Shown here: piece by piece, positions 1 through 7,074 of the stretch
Layout of the letters: every line of letters begins with the position of its first letter
How positions within the stretch are numbered: the stretch's first letter is position 1
Assembly: GCF_020216025.1 (NCBI RefSeq)
Contig: NZ_JAIWNC010000012.1
Span: forward strand, 124,001 to 188,000
Source of the DNA: Jidongwangia harbinensis
GTDB taxonomy: Bacteria; Actinomycetota; Actinomycetes; Mycobacteriales; Micromonosporaceae
Length of the DNA stretch: 64,000 bases
Direction of reading: 5' to 3'
Program-made: the position numbers and the translations under genes
The notes under the pieces: generated by a model
What the model was told of the DNA's origin: nothing
Database searches by the model: none
Seen by the model: only the letters and a program-made list of their open reading frames with translations

Positions 1-134
1 GATCGGAAGTTCCCTGCGGTTCCCCTCGGTCGCCGCTGACCGCCACATCCTGCCTACTCGTTGGTGCCGCGCCGCCCGTTCGTCCCGGGCCGCGCCGCTG
101 GACCGTCCGTACCGGACGGAGTGGAGGGATATCC

Positions 135-476
135 ATGACCGAACTCACCGTGCTCGCCGCAGTGGCGAGCACCCTGCTGGTCATCGTGTTCGCCGAGGTC
201 GCGGCGGCGGTGCTGCCGCTGCTCATCGTGCTGATCTTCGTGCCGCCGGAGGAGCGGGACAGCCTGGCCCGGCTGCTCGCCACCTGTGACAACTCGCGCC
301 GGCTGCGGCTCTGGCCGGCGTTGCGCACCGCCGTGGTGGCCCGCCGGGAACAGCGCCTCGCGGTCCACCGGGACCGGGAGGCGGCGTTCCGCCGGGCGCG
401 CGGGCTGGAGTGGCCGATCAATCCGGCCCACGGCCGGGACCCCGCGTTCGACCGTCCGGCGGCGAACCGGCCGTAG
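135..476 (+). CDS. Small membrane protein, function unknown
   Basis: A 113-residue protein whose first 40 residues are strongly hydrophobic (about residues 5-38, one long or two short membrane helices). An Arg-rich, probably cytoplasmic tail follows. The ATG is preceded by GGAGG at 7-nt spacing, which supports this start. I do not recognise a family. The last ten codons lie inside the first copy of a 70-bp tandem duplication (446-585), so the 3' end of the gene has been copied into the spacer. The gene converges on the FAD oxidoreductase gene to its right. Confidence 0.6.
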   Translation: MTELTVLAAVASTLLVIVFAEVAAAVLPLLIVLIFVPPEERDSLARLLATCDNSRRLRLWPALRTAVVARREQRLAVHRDREAAFRRARGLEWPINPAHGRDPAFDRPAANRP

Positions 477-585
477 CCGTCCGACGGGCCCGGTCGCAGC
501 GCGGCGGCCGGGCTCGTTCGACCGTCCGGCGGCGAACCGGCCGTAGCCGTCCGACGGGCCCGGTCGCAGCGCGGCGGCCGGGCTC
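446..585. repeat. 70-bp exact tandem duplication at a convergent gene junction
   Basis: Positions 446-515 and 516-585 are identical by eye. Each copy carries the TAG stop region of the left gene and a GCCCGG...CCGGGC inverted repeat able to form a hairpin. The second copy ends inside the TCA that is the stop of the right, minus-strand gene. The unit length is not a multiple of three. It effectively duplicates a candidate bidirectional terminator. Confidence 0.9.
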
Positions 586-2173
586 AGCGGTAGATGGACC
601 GGTGCGCCGCGGCGATGACCGCCTGGTACAGGTCGCCGCTCAGCGCCCGGTCCCGCACCATGGCCGCCCGCGCCGCGTTCGCCCCGGGTGCGCCGTGCAC
701 TCCCCCGCCGGGGTGCGCCGACGCGCTGGCCAGGAACAACCGGTCCACCGGCGTGTCCGGCCGGCCCAGGCCGGGGACCGGACGCAGGAAGAGCTGCTGG
801 TACGCGGCCGCGGTGCCGCCGCCCAGCGCACCGCCGACCAGGCTGGGGTTCTCGCGTTCCATGTCGGCCGGCGAGTAGACGTTGCGGCCCACCACCAGGC
901 GGCCGAAGCCGGGCGCGTGCTGCTCCAGCACCGCCTCCATCCGTTCCACGTGCCGGGCGATGTCGTCGGCGGACCAGTGCGCGCGATGCGGCAGGTGGGT
1001 GTACGACCAGACCGACTCGGTGCCCTCCGGGGAATGTGTCGGGTCGGCCGTGGTCATCTGGCCGAGCAGCAGGAACGGGTCGGCCGGCATCTCGTTCGTG
1101 GCCAGTTGGGCCGAGTACCGGGTCAGGCCGTTCAGGTCGGCGCCCAGGTGCACGGTGCCGGCGCCAGCGGCGGCCGGGTTCTTCCACGGGATCTTGCCGT
1201 TGACCGCCCAGTCGACCTTGACGGTGGCGCCGTCCCAGCGGAAGAACTCCAGGTCCTCGACGAGCCGCGGCGGCAGCCAGCGTTCGCCGACCAGGTTCAG
1301 GTACAACGCGGGCGCCGGTACGTCGGCCAGCACCGCGCGGCGGGCGCGCCAGTCGCGGCCGTCGGCGGTGCGCACGCCGACCGCGCGGGAGCGGGCGACC
1401 AGCACCCGTTCCACCGGCGCCCGGTAGGTGATCCGGCCGCCGCGGGCGGTCAGCCGGTCCACCAGCGCGTCGGTGATCTTCTGGGCGCCGCCGACCGGGA
1501 CCGGCCAGCCGTACTCCTGGCCCAGCATGGCGAGCAGCCACCCGTACACGCCGCCGCCCGCCTCCTCCGGCGACAGGTCGGTGTGCAGGGCGCACCCGGC
1601 CAGCGCCAGCATCGCGCCCTCGCCCTCGAACAGTTCGGCACCGATCTCGCGCACCGACAGCACCAGCCGCCGGGCCAGCCGCAGTGACCCGCCCACCTTC
1701 AGGCGGCGGACCAGGCCGAGGCCGCTACGGACCGGCGGGAACGGGGTGAACAGGGTGTCCAGCATCTGCTGCGAGACGCCACGCCAGTCGTCGTACGCGT
1801 GCTTCCACCGCTCGCCGTCGCCGGCGGCGAACTGCTCCATGGACGCCATGGTGGTTTCCAGGTCGCGGTTGACGGTGGCGGCCCGGCCGTCCGGCAGCAG
1901 GTGGGTGAGGACGTCGGGGGCGTGGGTCCACTGCAGCCCGTACCCGCCGAGCCCGAGGCCCTTCAGCACCGGCGAGGCGTAACCCAGCGGGTAGAACGAG
2001 CTGAACAGGTCGCTCAGGTATCCGGGTGCGGTCACGTATCCGGAGCGCACCGCACCGCCGGGCTGCGGCGCCGCCTCGAGCACCTCGACGTCCCAGCCCG
2101 CGTCGGCCAGCAGGTTCGCGGCGACCAGCCCGTTGTGTCCCGCCCCGATGACAATCGCGTCCGCACCGTCCAC
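584..2173 (-). CDS. Phytoene-desaturase-like FAD-dependent oxidoreductase (PYROXD2/CrtI type)
   Basis: About 529 residues, normal for the CrtI/PYROXD2 group of FAD-dependent amine-oxidase-fold enzymes. The N-terminus carries the dinucleotide-binding motif VIGAGHNG at residues 8-15, followed by an acidic strand end (VLEAAP). The C-terminal segment SAHPGGGVHGAPG is the second FAD-contact motif of this family. I chose the GTG at 2173 because the Rossmann motif then begins within ten residues. An ATG at 2212 is in frame but adds a poor extension. AGGAGGG lies about 13 nt upstream. It is transcribed divergently from the YihY gene. No carotenoid genes are nearby, so the substrate is unknown; a true carotenoid desaturase is unlikely. 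Confidence 0.85.
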   Translation of the reverse strand: MDGADAIVIGAGHNGLVAANLLADAGWDVEVLEAAPQPGGAVRSGYVTAPGYLSDLFSSFYPLGYASPVLKGLGLGGYGLQWTHAPDVLTHLLPDGRAATVNRDLETTMASMEQFAAGDGERWKHAYDDWRGVSQQMLDTLFTPFPPVRSGLGLVRRLKVGGSLRLARRLVLSVREIGAELFEGEGAMLALAGCALHTDLSPEEAGGGVYGWLLAMLGQEYGWPVPVGGAQKITDALVDRLTARGGRITYRAPVERVLVARSRAVGVRTADGRDWRARRAVLADVPAPALYLNLVGERWLPPRLVEDLEFFRWDGATVKVDWAVNGKIPWKNPAAAGAGTVHLGADLNGLTRYSAQLATNEMPADPFLLLGQMTTADPTHSPEGTESVWSYTHLPHRAHWSADDIARHVERMEAVLEQHAPGFGRLVVGRNVYSPADMERENPSLVGGALGGGTAAAYQQLFLRPVPGLGRPDTPVDRLFLASASAHPGGGVHGAPGANAARAAMVRDRALSGDLYQAVIAAAHRSIYR

Positions 2174-2229
2174 GCCGAGGCCGTACCCTCCTGGGTTTTG
2201 TGCAAACCCCACCGGGGTAGCACAGCGTC

Positions 2230-3249
2230 ATGGCGATCGAGCCGACCGTCAACACCGAGGACGAGATGATCGCCGACGCCGTGATGCCGCGTCCAGTGCC
2301 CCTCCGGCTGCGACATCTCCGCTGGCCGGCGTGGCGCGGCGTGCTGTGGCGCAGCCTCGTCGGTTATGTGGACGACAGCTGCTCGGACTACGCGGCGGCC
2401 ATGACCTACAGCGTGGTGACCGCGCTCATCCCGTCCGCGGTGGTGGTGGTCGCGCTGGTCAACCTGGTCACCGACGGGCAGGCCGCGGTGTCCGCGGTGC
2501 TCGGCATCCTGCGTGACCTGGGCCTCGGCTCGATCGTCGGCAGCCCCAGCCTGACCAGCGTGATCGACTCCCTGCTGGTCCGGGACGGCTCGGCGAAGGC
2601 GCTGCTCAGCCTCGGTCTGCTGGTCGCGGTCTGGAGCGCTTCCGGGTACGTGTCGACGTTCACCCGCGCCTCGAACACCATCTACGGCGTCCGCGAGGGC
2701 CGGTCCTGGTGGCGGCTGCAACTGCTGGAGATCCTGCTGGCCGCGGTCGCCCTGGTGCTGATGGCGATCGCCGCGGCGGCCCTGGTGATCAGCGGTCCGC
2801 TGGTGGACGCGGTCGGCAACGCGGTGGGCGCCGGCGAGACCGCCCGCACGGTGTACTCGGTCGGGCGCTGGCCGGCCCTCGTGGCGATCGCCACGCTGCT
2901 GCTGTCGCTGCTGTTCTGGATCGCGCCGAACGTCAAGCAGCCCCGGTTCCGCTGGCTCACCGTCGGCGGCGCCGTGGCGCTCACCGTGTGGGCCGTCGTG
3001 TCCTTCTTCTTCGGGCTGTACGTGGCCAACTTCGGCTCCTACGACCGCACCTACGGCAGCCTGGGCGCGATCATGGCGTTCCTGGTCTGGCTGTACCTGT
3101 CCAACACCGCGGTCCTGCTCGGCGTGCAGGTGAACGCCCAGGTCCAGCGTGCCCGGCTGCGGCAGGCCGGGGAGCCGGAACCGGCGGCGCCGCTGGCCCC
3201 GCGGCAGCCGGCGGCGGGTTTAGCCACCGGACGCCCGGGCACCCCATAG
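2230..3249 (+). CDS. YihY/virulence factor BrkB family membrane protein
   Basis: A 339-residue integral membrane protein with about six hydrophobic segments (near residues 52-80, 118-140, 163-185, 215-235, 245-270 and 278-305). The family signature YGSLGAIMAFLVWLYLSN lies near residue 276, and AAAMTYSVVTALIPS near residue 57 is the conserved first helix. YihY proteins are inner-membrane proteins of uncertain function, historically mislabelled RNase BN. The Pro/Ala-rich C-terminal tail is probably cytoplasmic. It is divergent from the oxidoreductase gene, and a short SRPBCC gene follows after 49 nt. Confidence 0.9.
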   Translation: MAIEPTVNTEDEMIADAVMPRPVPLRLRHLRWPAWRGVLWRSLVGYVDDSCSDYAAAMTYSVVTALIPSAVVVVALVNLVTDGQAAVSAVLGILRDLGLGSIVGSPSLTSVIDSLLVRDGSAKALLSLGLLVAVWSASGYVSTFTRASNTIYGVREGRSWWRLQLLEILLAAVALVLMAIAAAALVISGPLVDAVGNAVGAGETARTVYSVGRWPALVAIATLLLSLLFWIAPNVKQPRFRWLTVGGAVALTVWAVVSFFFGLYVANFGSYDRTYGSLGAIMAFLVWLYLSNTAVLLGVQVNAQVQRARLRQAGEPEPAAPLAPRQPAAGLATGRPGTP

Positions 3250-3298
3250 TCATCGACCGTGGAGTAGAGGCGGGCAAACGCAACAGGAGGACTACACC

Positions 3299-3760
3299 GT
3301 GAGTACCGTGACCGAGTCCGTGGACGTGAAGGTGCCGGTGCGCACCGCGTACAACCAGTGGACCCAGTTCGAGGAGTTCCCTCGCTTCATGAGTGGCGTC
3401 ACCGAGATCCGCCAACTCGACCCCACCACCACGCACTGGAAGACGAGCATCGACGGGGTCAAGCGTGAGTTCGACGCGAAGATCACCGAGCAGCTTCCGG
3501 ACGAGCGGGTGGCCTGGACGTCGACCGAGGGCAGCAAGCAGGCCGGCGTCGTGACGTTCCACCGGATCGACGAGAGCACCACGCGCGTCACCTGCCAGAT
3601 GGACTTCGAGCCGGACGGCGTGGTGGAGCAGGCCGGCGACAAGCTGGGCTTCCTCGACCGGCAGGTCAAGGGCGACATGAAGCGGTTCAAGGAGTACATC
3701 GAGGGCCGCGGCATGGAGACCGGCGCCTGGCGCGGCGAGGTGGACCGCCCGAACCCGTGA
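3299..3760 (+). CDS. SRPBCC family protein (polyketide cyclase/START-like fold)
   Basis: A 153-residue protein with the pattern of the SRPBCC ligand-binding fold. It opens ESVDVKVPVRTAYNQWTQFEEFPRFM, continues with alternating beta strands, and ends in a long amphipathic helix (DRQVKGDMKRFKEYIEGRG). GTG at 3299 is the start because AGGAGG lies 8 nt upstream. This short form is common in actinobacteria, often beside membrane or stress genes, and has no assigned ligand. A strong terminator follows at 3784. Function unknown beyond fold. Confidence 0.85.
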   Translation: MSTVTESVDVKVPVRTAYNQWTQFEEFPRFMSGVTEIRQLDPTTTHWKTSIDGVKREFDAKITEQLPDERVAWTSTEGSKQAGVVTFHRIDESTTRVTCQMDFEPDGVVEQAGDKLGFLDRQVKGDMKRFKEYIEGRGMETGAWRGEVDRPNP

Positions 3761-3783
3761 TCCACTGCACCGATCTGATCGAG

Positions 3784-3811
3784 ACGGCCGCCGGGATTCC
3801 GGCGGCCGTTT
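3784..3811 (+). terminator. Intrinsic terminator after the SRPBCC gene
   Basis: ACGGCCGCCGG and CCGGCGGCCGT form a perfect 11-bp stem around a GATT loop, followed by TTTC. It lies 24 nt after the SRPBCC stop and 19 nt before the next start. Confidence 0.85.
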
Positions 3812-3829
3812 CGTGGGTAGGCCAGAACC

Positions 3830-4063
3830 ATGACTGATCGAGCAGACGACGGCGTGTGGCGCGACGAGGAGAAGCTCCCGGTCTCCGAACTGGGCAAGGC
3901 GATGGCCAGCTGGGACCTGGACGGCCAGGGCGACCCCACGGACAACGACGCGGGCGCGGAACAGGCCTTCGGCCACGACGCCCAGGTTCCGGACGAGGCC
4001 GGCCAGACCGACCCGGACCGCGAGTTCCGCCCCAGCACGACGGGCCGGTCCGGCCCGCACTGA
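3830..4063 (+). CDS. Small acidic hypothetical protein
   Basis: A 77-residue, highly acidic, probably disordered protein (MTDRADDGVWRDEEKLPVSE) rich in Asp, Glu, Gly and Gln. It has no membrane segment or cysteines. GC3 and the uninterrupted frame support coding, but I recognise no family. It starts 19 nt after a terminator, so it is probably transcribed separately. It is convergent with the lipoprotein gene. The spacer carries copies of a 51-bp repeat. Confidence 0.5.
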   Translation: MTDRADDGVWRDEEKLPVSELGKAMASWDLDGQGDPTDNDAGAEQAFGHDAQVPDEAGQTDPDREFRPSTTGRSGPH

Positions 4064-4070
4064 TCCTCCC

Positions 4071-4223
4071 GGGCGAGCGTGGCGCCGGGTTCGGCTGAGG
4101 GTGAGGGTGCCCCGGCCGGCCGGGCGAGCGTGGCGCCGGGTTCGGCTGAGGGTGAGGGTGCCCCGGCCGGCCGGGCGAGGGTGGCGCCGGGGTCAGCGGA
4201 GGGTCAGGGTGCCCAGGCCGGCG
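4071..4223. repeat. 51-bp tandem repeat copied from the 3' end of the lipoprotein gene
   Basis: Copies begin at 4071, 4122 and 4173. The first two are identical. The third differs at 7 of 51 positions and contains the last codons and TGA stop of the minus-strand lipoprotein gene. Fifty-one is a multiple of three. The copies are in frame with that gene, but have CGA where the gene has TGA, so without its stop the protein would gain 17-residue repeats. Confidence 0.85.
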
Positions 4224-4954
4224 CGGGCGTAGACCGTGTAGCGGTTCGACGAGGCGCCCCAGCCCGGCGCCACCAGCACCGCCCCCGCGGGGGTGCCGTT
4301 GTTCGCGGTCCATGGCGTGACCACCGCACCGGCCCCCTCGCGCAACCGGATCCGCACCGGCGCGGCCGGCGGACCGGCGATCTCCACGCTGCCCACACCG
4401 CCGGTGAACGTCACCGGCACCGTACCGGCCGGGTCCGGCAACCGCAGATCCACCAGCCCGGACGCGCCCAGGTCGACCCGGGTCACCCGGCCCTCGGCCA
4501 GGTCCAGCCGCTGCTCACCGGCGCCGGCCGGCAGCCGGATGTCCCAGCGCACCTCCCGGTTCAGCAGGATGGTCACGATGTCCGGCCCGTCCGCGCCGGT
4601 CGACCGCAGCCCCAGCCGCACCCGGCCCGGTGCGCCGGTGACCCGCGGCGCCAGGCCGGAGTCCGCGGGCGTGCTGACCCGGTACAGCAGGCCCGGCAGG
4701 TCGGCCAGGCGCACCTCGACCCGGGAAGCGGCGTCCCGTACCACCAGATAGGCGCCGGTCCGGCCGTGCAACGAGCCGGCCAGCACCCGCTCCACCGCCG
4801 CGGTTGCGGACGGTGCCGGGCCGGTGGCGGGCCGTACCGGCGGGCGCTGCGTGTTCCGGGGCGTACAGCCGGTCAGGGTGAGCGTTGCGACCAGCACGGA
4901 TGCCGTCGCGGAGCGAAGGGTTGAGCGGCGGCGACTCAGCGCATAGGGCACCAT
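4193..4954 (-). CDS. Putative lipoprotein, function unknown
   Basis: A 253-residue exported protein. A basic n-region (RRRSTLRS) and hydrophobic stretch end in the lipobox LTGC, with the acylated Cys at about residue 30. A Pro-rich linker follows, then a beta-rich domain without recognisable catalytic motifs. It is likely anchored on the outer face of the membrane. The 3' end is the apparent source of a tandem repeat. The gene is divergent from a small membrane-protein gene at 5019. No family was recognised. Confidence 0.7.
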   Translation of the reverse strand: MVPYALSRRRSTLRSATASVLVATLTLTGCTPRNTQRPPVRPATGPAPSATAAVERVLAGSLHGRTGAYLVVRDAASRVEVRLADLPGLLYRVSTPADSGLAPRVTGAPGRVRLGLRSTGADGPDIVTILLNREVRWDIRLPAGAGEQRLDLAEGRVTRVDLGASGLVDLRLPDPAGTVPVTFTGGVGSVEIAGPPAAPVRIRLREGAGAVVTPWTANNGTPAGAVLVAPGWGASSNRYTVYARAGLGTLTLR

Positions 4955-5018
4955 CGGACAACGCAGAATCGGCCGAACGGGTGACGGCGATCCGCCCTTA
5001 TCAGGCCAGACTGTCCGG

Positions 5019-5225
5019 ATGCGACCTGCCGGTTTCCTCTCCGAGCGTCAGCGCCGCTTCGCCTGGCTCGGCTTCCTCCTCGCCGCGTTCCAGGCCCCGA
5101 TGGCGGCCAAGCTCATCGACGACGCTTCCTGGCTCTTCGCCGTCGTGGTGGCCCTTCTCGTGGCGACGGTCATCATCGCCGACGACTCGGCCCGCCGCCG
5201 CCCCGCCGGAGTGGAGGCGGAGTAG
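5019..5225 (+). CDS. Small two-helix membrane protein
   Basis: A 68-residue protein with two predicted membrane helices (about residues 14-30 and 38-54), joined by a short KLIDDASW loop, and a charged C-terminus. No family is recognised. The stop is three bases from the stop of the convergent gene, so the two transcripts must overlap or share a terminator. Confidence 0.55.
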   Translation: MRPAGFLSERQRRFAWLGFLLAAFQAPMAAKLIDDASWLFAVVVALLVATVIIADDSARRRPAGVEAE

Positions 5226-5228
5226 TAG

Positions 5229-5660
5229 TCAACGCGCCTCGTGGCCGGCACGGCCGTGGGTACGGCGCCGCTCCTTGAGCTCCGCCTCGTACAGGTGCCG
5301 CCGCCCGCCGGCCAGCTCGTCCCGCGCGGCCTTCTCCACGTCACGGAACTCCGCGTAGTAGGTGTCGTCGTACTCCTCCACGATCTGGAACGTCCAGTGG
5401 CCGGGGATCACGTTACGGCCGATCAGGTCGCGCTCGATCCGGTCCGCCGTCGCCTGGTGCCCGGCCTTGCGGAACAACGACACCGCCTCGTCCAGCATGA
5501 AGTCGGCCGTGCCGGTGAGCTGGTGCATCGAGTACAGGTGTCCGCGTACCCGCTCGACGGTCTCCAGCGCTTCGCTCAGCTTGCCCAGCGCCTCCACCGT
5601 GACGTCGTCCAGCCCGTCCGGCCGGCGGTGTGCCGCGTCCGGCCCGTCCGGGTTCCCCAT
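5229..5660 (-). CDS. Conserved hypothetical protein
   Basis: A 143-residue soluble protein, mostly helical. It contains VTVEALGKLSEALETVERVRG, then a segment rich in acidic and aromatic residues (HWTFQIVEEYDDTYYAEF), and ends in a basic tail (ELKERRRTHGRAGHEAR). ATG at 5660 follows an AGAGGCG-type ribosome site. Longer in-frame starts upstream run antisense through the next gene and look unreal. The length and the conserved-looking YDDTYYAEFRDVEKAARDEL segment suggest a genuine actinobacterial family, but I cannot name it. Confidence 0.65.
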   Translation of the reverse strand: MGNPDGPDAAHRRPDGLDDVTVEALGKLSEALETVERVRGHLYSMHQLTGTADFMLDEAVSLFRKAGHQATADRIERDLIGRNVIPGHWTFQIVEEYDDTYYAEFRDVEKAARDELAGGRRHLYEAELKERRRTHGRAGHEAR

Positions 5661-5781
5661 GGTTGTCGCCTCTCGTCCGCTCCGTAGCTCCGCTCCTCCT
5701 TTCCCGCCCGGCCGCACTTCAACCGGACTGCACCGGTCGGGAGAACCGTTGGCTACCCCGGCCTCCCTAACGTTTCTTCTC

Positions 5782-6132
5782 ATGAATGGCCTGTTCAGCG
5801 GCGCTGCCGCCCGCGCTGCAATGCGCTCCGCCCACGCCTGCCTCGACGAGCTGACCGCCACGGTCGGCCGCACCGGCTTCGCGGCCAGTGCCCACGACCC
5901 GGCCCTGCTGGCCGCGATCGACCAGCACGCCGCCGGCATCCGGGACAGCCTCTCCGGCGACACCCGGCCGCTCACCGCGGTGATCCTCGCCGCGTACGCC
6001 GAGGGGGTGCGCGACGCCGCCTTCAAGCACGGCTGGACCGCGCCGGCCGGCGAGATCGACTGGTCCCGCCCGGACTGGGTCCTGCACCGGCTGCTGGCCG
6101 TGTGCGCCCTGTCCCGCGGCCTGTCCGCCTGA
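5782..6132 (+). CDS. DUF6401 family protein
   Basis: A 116-residue helical protein matching the DUF6401 pattern: a helix with Asp/Glu-Leu-Thr, a conserved LLAAIDQHAAGIRD segment, LTAVILAAYAEGVRDAA, then IDWSRPDWVLHRLLAVCALSRG at the C-terminus. The family is labelled natural-product-associated in databases, but no biosynthetic cluster is present here and no activity is known. The ATG is preceded by a pyrimidine-rich leader without a clear ribosome site. The first 61-bp repeat array starts about 100 bases downstream. Confidence 0.7.
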   Translation: MNGLFSGAAARAAMRSAHACLDELTATVGRTGFAASAHDPALLAAIDQHAAGIRDSLSGDTRPLTAVILAAYAEGVRDAAFKHGWTAPAGEIDWSRPDWVLHRLLAVCALSRGLSA

Positions 6133-6236
6133 TCTGTTCGTCGTCCGCCACAGGCTGTTCTTCCTGCACACAGGGCCGGTCCGGGTTCACCGGGCCGGCC
6201 CTCCGTCTGTCCGCCACGACCCGGGCGACGCCCGTC

Positions 6237-6827
6237 CGTGGTCCCCAGGCACGCAGCGCGCCGCTACGTCACACGCCGCACCGCCCGGCGACACCCCCTG
6301 CGTGACTTCCGGGCGCGCAGCGCGCCGCAACTCCACACGCCGCACCCCCGCCACGCCCGTGCGTGGCTTCCGGGCACGCAGCTCGCCGCTGCACCACACG
6401 CCACACCCCCGCCACGCCCCGCGCGTGGCTTCCGGGCACGCAGCTCGCCGCTGCACCACACGCCACACCCCCGCCACGCCCTGCGTGACCTCCAGATGCG
6501 CAGCGCGCCGCAACTCCACACGCCGTATCGCCCGGCGACGCCCCTGCGTGACTTCCGGGTGCGCCAACTGCGCCACACCACTGTCGGGCGACGCCCTGCG
6601 TGGTTTCCGGGCACGCAGCGCGCCGCTACGCCACACGCCACACCCCCGCGACACCCCTGCGTGACTTCCGGGCACGCAGCGCACCGCTACGCCACACACC
6701 ACACCCCCGCGACACCCCCGCGTGATTTCCGGGCACGCAGCGCACCGCTACGCCACACACCACACCCCCGCGACACCCCCGCGTGATTTCCGGGCACGCA
6801 GCGCACCGCTACGCCACACGCCACAGC
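6237..6827. repeat. Array 1 of 61-bp CGTG repeats (ten units), in a 0.9-kb gene-free stretch
   Basis: Units begin CGTG at 6237, 6301, 6362, 6424, 6484, 6547, 6599, 6660, 6721 and 6782. Spacings are 64, 61, 62, 60, 63, 52, 61, 61 and 61. A typical core is TTCCGGGCACGCAGCGC, then CACACGCCACACCCCC. The last four units are almost identical and the earlier ones diverge. The array lies between convergent genes ending at 6132 and 7075. The period is not a multiple of three, so long reading frames through it are not proteins. Apart from the inverted unit at 6863, I see nothing else in 6133-7074. Confidence 0.9.
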
Positions 6828-6862
6828 CGAAAACGGACACATCGGGCTGCGTCGCCGGTGGA

Positions 6863-6915
6863 AGCGGCGAAGTCGTGCAGCTGTGGTCGATATCCGACCT
6901 CAACGTCACAAGATC
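6863..6915. repeat. Inverted degenerate repeat unit flanking array 1
   Basis: This 53-bp segment is about 80% identical to 36664-36717 beside array 2. Shared blocks are AGCGGCGA, CAGCTGTGGTC and ACAAGATC. Its reverse complement resembles the 61-bp unit (TTG.GGTCG...ACCACAGCTG), so it looks like a diverged unit in opposite orientation. Confidence 0.7.
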
Positions 6916-7074
6916 TACCGGCAACCGAAGCGCACGCTGTGGTCGACCCGGACGGGATGACGGTGCCCCACCCTCAGCCGCGCACGGGCGACAAGGCCGA
7001 GGCGACCGTAGTGGGAGCAGACCCGATAGGCCCGCGGCTCCCGCAATGACGCGCGGGGCTGGACGTAGCGGCCG

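Noticed and set aside
5782..6132. Marker of a biosynthetic gene cluster (DUF6401)
   Set aside because: The family name implies natural products, but no PKS, NRPS, terpene or RiPP genes are in the window.
6237..6827. CRISPR array
   Set aside because: Units are contiguous with no unique spacers, unit length is about 61 bp and no cas genes are present.
6187..6842. Several overlapping minus- and plus-strand reading frames across the first repeat array
   Set aside because: The period of 61 is not a multiple of three, so all frames stay open by composition and encode shifted versions of one another. No ribosome site or family match.
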